Shown here: positions 56,941 through 64,000 of the stretch, piece by piece | Layout of the letters: every line of letters starts with the position of its first letter | Position numbering within the stretch: the stretch's first letter is position 1 | Made by a program: the position numbers and the translations under genes | Notes under the pieces: model-generated | What the model saw: only the letters and a program-made list of their open reading frames with translations | Databases searched by the model: none | What the model was told of the DNA's origin: nothing | NCBI GenBank assembly: GCA_035236585.1 | Contig: CP141137.1 | Location: 45,840,057 to 45,904,056 of the forward strand | DNA from: Warburgia ugandensis | Taxonomy: Eukaryota; Streptophyta; Magnoliopsida; Canellales; Canellaceae | Direction of reading: 5' to 3' | DNA length: 64,000 bases

Positions 56941-59900
56941 TTATATAGTTTACCAATCGTTCTCTAGGGATCCAATAGATGGCTGCAAGTCAAATCAATT
57001 CAATCCACCTGCACAGTCATAATGGCATATACTTGCACTAAATTGGCACTACAAATTATCGGGCACTGCGCAATAAGAGCACGTAGCATAACATCTTGCA
57101 TGGTTTATGTCTGTGGGGTATTCATTGCATGATTCATGTCATTTTCATGAACGCGTCACATTTCACATTGCACATTGGCTCACATGTTACATTAAATTTG
57201 CATTCAAATTGCATAAGAATAGATTCACTGCACTGCACTACATTTGCATTTGAATTGCATCACATTCGAGTTTTAATGCTTGCAAAGTTTTCATGCATGC
57301 CTAGAAATTTCTATCTCAAGGATCTTGCTTTTGAGTAAAAATAGGGAGCAGTCAGTCCTAAGGATCTATCACATAGGCCTTTGCCCAACATGGTGCCCTT
57401 GTCTGAAGAGGGGCATATGCGGACCCTTGCTAGTTATTGTGTCATTGTAACTTAGGTCCTTCAGTGACTTATAAGGGTTCACGAGTTTCAGTGATTAGAC
57501 TTGCTTCTAGGAGCCCCAAATGAACTTGTTAGATACTACTTGTCATCTAAAATTTGCTCTTTCCCATACAGATCCATGCTTCCCGAACCTTTTCCTACTT
57601 TTAATACTAAACCATGCTAAACTTATCAATAAGTCAAGATCAGATCCAATGTCCAATTTCAAAATCAACATATCCAGCATTTTAAAGAATTGAGCACTAA
57701 AAAGGCTAATTCTAGGAATTTTAGAGCATTCCATTACTAAAACTTAGGGTTGAGGTCCAAAAAATCACATTTCTTGGTCAAAATCTAGACTTTTTGGAGT
57801 TTTCTAGAAATAGAACACTTTACTACACCAGTAGGAAATTACTGTTTTCACTTTTGTAACAAATTTAGATAAATTACTTCTCAAGATTGACATTTTTGGC
57901 CCCCTCTCTATTTGAAGGGCCTTTTGAGACTTGTTGAACCTTGCTTAGCACTTCTCTTTATTTCTTAGAGACTACCATTCTTGGCCAAGGATGCATCCCT
58001 ATTCTTCCAACTCTCCTCCAACAACCTATCTAATTTGGAACCCTAGAATTCCTCCATATCCTTCAAGCTTTCAATATGCATAACTTATACAAATCCTTCA
58101 TCCAGTCCAATTTACTCATCACATTTCACATTGAAGGTTGGAAAGGGTTATTCCTTCTATGTTTTCTTACTCCCTTTGATTTGATATTTTGATTTGCATG
58201 CTTGCTTGAAGATCTAAGCTTGTAGGGAAGATAGAATATCTCCTCCTAAGAGTCCAAGTCTTTTTCAAAGTTCATATAGGATCCATAATCTCATTTTAGC
58301 TAGAGAAGGTGATCTTCAAGGAAGCTTTTATTTCTAATGCTGGAACGTTGTTTATTAGTTGTCAAACTAAAATGTTTCAAAATGGTTAGATTGTGTTATA
58401 TTTGAGTTTCTATTTCCTAATTTCCATGATTTATAGTCATCCATATTTTTGTTTCAACTTTCATGCATGGTTTTTCCAATTCTCATAAAATTCCTCACAA
58501 TAAGTGTAGAGCCTTCCTTATTTTCAAAAAGTAAAGCCTTGGATTCATGATCTTTGTGTCTAGGAATCGTAGAGCTTGATAAGATATCCACTCCACATGC
58601 TTTAATCTCATGTTTGAATGATTTTTATTTCAAGTTCAAATGGTTTAACTTACATTATGCTATGAAATGATCCTTCAAGAGTATTAAATTGTGAATTATG
58701 CCTTGATTAATGGATCCTAAATGTGTGGGAAAGTTTCTTTATGTAACTAAAATAAGAATTATACTTTGGGTCGCAATACTTCCATCTATCATTCCTTATT
58801 GGTTAAGAAAATGGTATAATAACACCTCATATTTCATTCCAATAAAAAACCACGTAATACTGGTCATATACTAAAATACCAACCAGTATTCAAATACCAC
58901 CCAAAATGAACATTTTAACCAGTATGCTTTGTGTTTTGTGTGTTTCTTAGAAAACACTTTATAGCTAATGTTTTACTTCTTTAACCCCTAAGTTTGATAT
59001 TAGAAGATAAAGGGTTAAATAGTGAAAGTATGATTTGAAAGGAATTTAGCAAAAAAATAGAATCAATTTGGGGTTTTTTTCCTCTATAGAAAACCTGAAT
59101 AGTAGAACCACATTTTAAAGATGAATGATTGGAGACCTTATGGCTAGACTTTGAAGAAAAATGAAACCAATGATTGAAGGTTGAACCCTTAAATGGAAAA
59201 ACCCTCTTTGTTTTGAAGCTATGCTACTAGAATTTCTTCCTATCTTGAAGTTTTACAACTTTGTTTTATTGGGTGAAACTTTGCAACTCATTGTTGACTT
59301 TTCTTCTTCTTCTTCAATCATCATCATGTGGTCAAGGAAGAAATTTCACCCTATAAATCCAAAAACCATGAAGAATTTATTCCTTTCTAGAACATTTCCT
59401 CCTCTAAAAGGTAAATATATCAAAATATCAAACTCACTTAGACTAAAATTTGAAGTCTACTACATTTTGGTTTTTTGCTATGATGGTGTTGTTGCAAAGT
59501 CTACTTCCATTTTATTCTAGATTTTGTTTTGTTTTGTTTTTTCTTTTCTTTTTGCAGTACACACTTGAAATATTTGTTTGATCAAGTAGGAGTTTTTTGT
59601 TACAAGCTACAATGGATTTTAGGACCAATTGTTTCAAGAATTTTACCACTTTTGATTCTTTTATGTAATTCTACCATTTTGATCCCAATAGCCTATATAT
59701 AGTGAATGATCTTATTTTTATTTGGAGTGTTAAATTGTAGATAAAATTGTCTTTTAATAGTTTACACTACATGATCATTTTTTTATTTGGAGTGTAAATT
59801 GTAGACAAAATTATCCTTGAATAGTGGTATAATAAAATTTTATACCTGCCCTAAACTAATCGAATAAAAACTAATGGTTTCAATGTGCTTATCTTTAGGG

Positions 59901-60104
59901 GACTTCAATTCCATTCTTGGTATTGCTGGAGGTATGGTATGGAGTGATATACTTGAGAGTGGAGGGTTAGTCAAAGTAAGTTTATTATGAACCAACTGCT
60001 TGTGTGTGATCTATGACCCATGGCTCTTTGAACAAAATAATTAAGCAGGATTGGGATTACATCAATAGTTCCATTTGATCTAGCTTTTTCTCTTATTTTT
60101 AAAT
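56941..60104. other. Intergenic AT-rich DNA without recognised genes
   Basis: GCATT-rich short repeats lie at about 57140-57270 (TTGCATTCAAATTGCAT, TTGCATTTGAATTGCAT). Open frames such as 59221-59520 have no recognisable domain and no supporting codon pattern. Confidence 0.5.
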
Positions 60105-62047
60105 GTTTTATTTTAGCCAAAATACCTTGAATTTAACATTTAAATAGAACATCTAAGTGATCAATTTTTCAATTTTTTGATAAAATATGCATTTGAGCTC
60201 CAATTAGCTATCCAACTATTGATTTGTAAAATTTAATGGTCAGATTATTATTGGAGTGGATTATACGTATAAAGCATGGTTCAAATGATTCTAATTTAGT
60301 TTATATGTTGCAGATCAATCAAGTTAGAATAGGATGATCTAGATCAAATTAAATGGACCAGATTAAGAAGAAGTGAACTACTTAGAAAAAGGAGAAATGG
60401 AAGACAATCAAGAAACAAGTTGCTAAAATTGGATAAGGAATCACCTTTGGAAAAGAGAAGTTGATTTGGAATCAAATTTCAATGAAAAATCTACATAAAA
60501 ACAAGGGGTAGCACAGTTAAAAATACAAAGAGAAGAAGTGATGGCATATCTCTCTCTTTCTCTCTCTAACTTGTTCCCTCTCTTTCTCATAGCTCTCTTT
60601 TACTAGAAGAGAACTCCAACCCATCTTCATCACCAGATCCCTTGTCTCTCTTTCTCACTCCATGCTGTATCTCACCCCTACTTCTAGCTCTATCATTGCC
60701 TCTCTTCATACTATGGAAAACCCATAACTCACTCTTGATCTCTCTTTCTCTCTTGGGTTTCCTCCAACATAGGAAAATTGGCCCAGCTCTTTTCCTCTTT
60801 CTACTTCTGAACCAAACCACATATCCTTGTCTCTTCTTCATTCCCTCTTTTCCAATAGTCGTTTCATCCTTTGTTTCAGCCATCTCTGTTTTTACTGCTT
60901 GGTTCCTCTCTTCGTTAATCATCTTCTTTCTCCATGTATTTCACAGTCTAAGTACTCCATATTGTTGTCTTGTTCACCTCTACTTCCAGCTATTTTAGCC
61001 TTTGTTTTTTGTTTTTAATTTACTTTCTCCCCTATTTCCTCTTCTTTGTTTCAATCTGATCCAATCCTCTATTTCTAATTGCAATTTCTCCTTATATCCT
61101 TTGTAGTTTCCCCTATAAACACCTCTTGTTTACAACCACTAATATTCAATGGTTTCTTTCCTCTTTGTTTCTTTCTATCATTTTGGGCAAAAGCCAGTTT
61201 GGGTTTTTTCCCAATTCTTTTCTTTTCCCTACAATCTCCCCTATCCATCATCTTCCCTGTAATTTCCTAATTTTCTTCGGTTAAGGGTCAAGGAAGAAGA
61301 GGAATTTTGGTAGAAAATTCTAATTTTTCCCTTAGCCTAAATTCTTTAATTCCTTATACACACTTTTCGTCTTATTCCTACTTTTTCTTTATCCTTATGC
61401 TTGTTTTATCTTATCTAGCTTTGTTTTATTCTCAAATAAAACCTAAAAAATACTAATCAAGTCCCTATGTGATTAAAGCTTAACCGAATCAACAGTTTAG
61501 CTTTAACCAATAGGATTAGTTTAGATCTTCTTCTTCTCAGATTTTCAATTACTTTTTAAATCTTTATCTTAGGGCAATTCTTAGCTTATCCATCTATCTT
61601 GATCCTCAATCTATCATCCAAAAATTCAATCTAAGCTGTCCAAATATTAAACTCTTTTCTTAGTTCAGATTATCAAATTTTTAGGAAATCAGAATAATTT
61701 GACCATTGAATTCTTAAGCAGAGATATGAGTAAGAGATTGATGAAGGCTGGTCGACTTTGATTTTACCATATTTGAAGAAATTTACCATTTTCAAGCTAG
61801 GAAAGTTAATTTTTAACTATTAATTCATTTAATTTTTTGCCTTTTTAGTTCAGAATTTTGTACTTTCATTAATTCAATAAATTTCAATTTTGAGTTTATT
61901 TTTATTTCATTCTTATCAGTTCTTTTGATTTGTGGATAATTAATTTTTATTTAAACTCCAATTTCTTCAAGTCGAGTCCTTGTAGGTCAACCCATACATG
62001 CATAACTTATACTACAATAGCCCTTGCACTTATGGAAAACACAAACA
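60105..62047 (+). repeat. Athila-like LTR in plus orientation
   Basis: About 1943 bp. It begins near TGTTTTATTTTAGCC and ends AAACACAAACA. Read on the plus strand, its start (CCAAAATACC...GATAAAATAT...CAAATGATTCTAATTT) and its end (TTTAAACTCC...TCAAGTCGAGTCCTTG...ACTACAATAGCCC.TGCACTT) match the reverse complement of the LTRs at 1465-3310 and 9917-11850. The middle is CT-rich where the other LTRs are GA-rich. The frames at 60587-61270 are by-products of that composition. Confidence 0.7.
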
Positions 62048-62053
62048 AGTTTT

Positions 62054-62071
62054 TGGCACTATTGTCAAGGA
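62054..62071 (+). other. Primer-binding site next to the plus-strand LTR
   Basis: TGGCACTATTGTCAAGGA, six bases from the LTR end like the site at 9893-9910 but with several differences. It marks the LTR as a 5' LTR on the plus strand. Confidence 0.65.
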
Positions 62072-62094
62072 TTGAACCTAGGTCACCCTTGTGA

Positions 62095-63480
62095 CAGGCA
62101 GGAAAACATTCCAATTGAGCTCAGATTTCAGTGTATGTATGTGTAAAGTCTACATATACAGTAATCTTTATCTCTAAGTCAACTATGTATTTTGAACTCC
62201 ATCATAAATATGTTTTGACCTCTATCCTCACTTATTGTACAAACACTTAGAAAAAAACTCTCATAATAGGTTCAAACCATGCCTCTCTTTTAAATATGTG
62301 AGTAGAGTTAATAAAAGAAAATTTATCTCACATATATTCATGAAGAACATAAGTTACTAAGGAATTTTATTTTTGATCCCTTTGGAAAAGATAAGATGTC
62401 ATTACCTTTGAATATTTAGACATGTTACCTTTTAAACCCTATCCATTCATATCCTCCTAAAGACTAAATCTTCCTAGAATCAATAGGTACAATAGGATGA
62501 AATAAAGGGTTAGGACTGTATAAAAGAATAGGTGTAGAAGGTATTCAAATTGTTTTCAAAAATAAGTAGAGGTCTTCTACTACAATTGACAATTCTTCTT
62601 TATTTCATACAAAGTGAATATTTGTTCATTTTTCCATGTTCTTCAAAATTCTTTTTTTAGTAATTTTTATTTCTTTTCAATACTTTTGAATCTCTTTGAA
62701 GAACATTTCTTTTTTTGACATTCACTTTTCTATTTTTTTTGCAATTAAAAAGTATATATGCATTTATCTCTAACTTATCTTTTGAAGAAAATAGGTAATG
62801 GATAATTTATGCTGGGTTAATATGGGTAAAGGTAACTTAGGTAAGAAAATAAAAGGCATATATAAAAGGCTCAAGTTGGTTAGCTAGTGGTAAAATTTTT
62901 GTTTTTGTTTGGGTAGGGTTTTTATCTCTAGGTTAATAACAAGGATGGCCTAAATCCTCTTCTAGGTTTCCCATAATCTAATAGATTCAACGAAATTCTA
63001 AAATTTTAAAGATAATATTAATAATTTAGCTAATTGACCAAATTTATAAGTTGATGGGATCAAATTTAGATTAAGCGCACTGAAGAAAATTTTAGAACAC
63101 ATTTATAACCTCTCAAAAAGAATGAATGTCTCTAATGGGTAGAATTCTAACACAGATGTGATATGAGACTTAGTTTTTATGGAATATTTTAGAAAATGAG
63201 TAGGATAATGAATTAATCATCTAAAATTTCATTAATAAACTAAATTTATCTAGACCATACTTTAGAAGAATGCAATTGTCATCATAGTGTATGAATGGAA
63301 CGAAAAATTAAAAATCTCAAAAATTTTGAAAATTTTAAAATTTAAAAAATTTTTAAATAAAGAAAACCAGCTAAAAAATATTAAAAAAATAGAATTTGTT
63401 AGAATTCTACACCCCCAACATGAAAGAAGCATTATCACCAATGTTTAAATATTAGAATTAGAAATGAATATGGGTGATGC
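62095..63480 (-). mobile_element. 3' region of a second Athila-like element
   Basis: Related to 3490-4900 over nearly its full length (landmarks GAGCTCA, TCTCTAAGT, ATGTTTTGACCTC, AGTAGAGGTCTTCTACTA, ATGGATAATTTATGCTGGGTTAATATGGG). It ends with the purine tract complement ACACCCCCAAC near 63410 and a decayed hairpin near 63430. No gene. Its orientation is minus, opposite to the LTR on its left. Confidence 0.7.
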
Positions 63481-63489
63481 AGAAAACAA

Positions 63490-64000
63490 AAGAATTAGAT
63501 TCACTCAATCCTTATAAACAGGATCATCCAGAGTTGTCGACGTAACTTCTAGATTCTCGTATTCTAAGAAAGGCTTTAATTGTTGAGCATTCACTTTAAA
63601 AGTATGCATAGTTTTAGTATTCTCAATTTCGATAGTCCTATATGTAAAAACTTCTTTAACTATACATGGACTAGTCCATTAAGATCTAAGCTTACTTGGA
63701 AAAAGATGAAGCCTAGAATTATACAGAAGAACTTTCTAGGATAGAGTAAAATATTTTCTCATTATGTTTTTATCATGAAAACCTTTCATTTTTTCTTTTT
63801 ATATCCTATTACTCTCATATGCTTCCTACCTAATCTCCTCTAATTTATTAAGCTAGAGTTTCCTATATGAGCATGCTTTATTCATGTTGAAATTAAAGGT
63901 CTTTGTTGCCTAGTAGGCTCTATGTTCTAATATCTCTAGCAAATGGCAAGCCTTACCATAGATAATATGATGTGGAGACATACTAATTAAGGTTTTATGT
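63490..64000 (-). pseudogene. Athila-like integrase C-terminal fragment
   Basis: The minus-strand frame has SPHHIIYGKACHL, EHRAY, ATKTFNF, KGFHDKNIMRKYF, KVLLYNSRLHLFPSKLRS, VKEVFTYRTIEIENT and FKVNAQQLKPFLE. This is the ordered end of Athila-type integrase. Stops stand in place of Trp (behind EHRAY), Gln (before KVLLYNS) and Arg (behind KLRS). The element continues beyond the right edge of the window. It shows that a pol-bearing relative of the gag-only element at 1465-11850 existed nearby. Confidence 0.8.

Noticed and set aside
59221..59520. 99-codon plus-strand frame
   Set aside because: No domain, no second copy, AT-rich context; likely chance.

Overview
The window is nuclear DNA of a flowering plant. 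The evidence is spliced bHLH genes with GT-AG introns, AT-rich intergenic DNA and a dense, nested population of plant-type retrotransposons: Athila-like and chromovirus Ty3/gypsy, Ty1/copia, LINE fragments, long solo LTRs and TRIM-like LTRs. The species cannot be named from the sequence. No bacterial, organellar or viral genes, no convincing tRNA or rRNA genes and no CRISPR array were seen.

Layout. 1-1464: a decayed LINE endonuclease fragment interrupted by short LTR (TRIM-like) pieces in both orientations. 1465-11850: a minus-strand, gag-only (non-autonomous) Athila-like element with two LTRs of about 1.9 kb, a 5-bp target duplication and an internal tandem duplication that carries a third partial LTR. 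11849-11990: the tail of another LINE. 12020-40650: the host-gene region, a tandem array of segments of about 6.1 kb. Units A, B and C each carry one intact three-exon bHLH gene of 173 codons (15301-16343, 21539-22580, 34253-35295). Unit D has lost the gene by an internal deletion and ends in three copies of a 435-480 bp repeat. A chromovirus (24122-30696, TSD TACTA) sits inside unit B, and a 2.95-kb solo LTR (26084-29032, TSD AAGAG) sits inside that chromovirus.

42321-45309: a second copy of the same solo LTR in inverted orientation (TSD AATAA). 47633-54794: an old Ty1/copia element with 391-bp LTRs, TSD ATATG, many nonsense mutations and a probable captured host-gene fragment (UBA2-like) in its leader. 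54800-60104: intergenic DNA with a degenerate minisatellite of about 71 bp period. 60105-64000: a plus-strand Athila-like LTR with its primer-binding site, placed against the minus-strand 3' region and pol end of a related element that runs off the window.

The three bHLH proteins are the only genes that look functional. They belong to the bHLH162/118/125-like group, with a basic region plus helix-loop-helix followed by an ACT-like C-terminal domain, and differ at only about seven residues. They are therefore recent tandem duplicates, probably partly redundant nuclear transcription factors. Everything else is transposon-derived or simple repeat.
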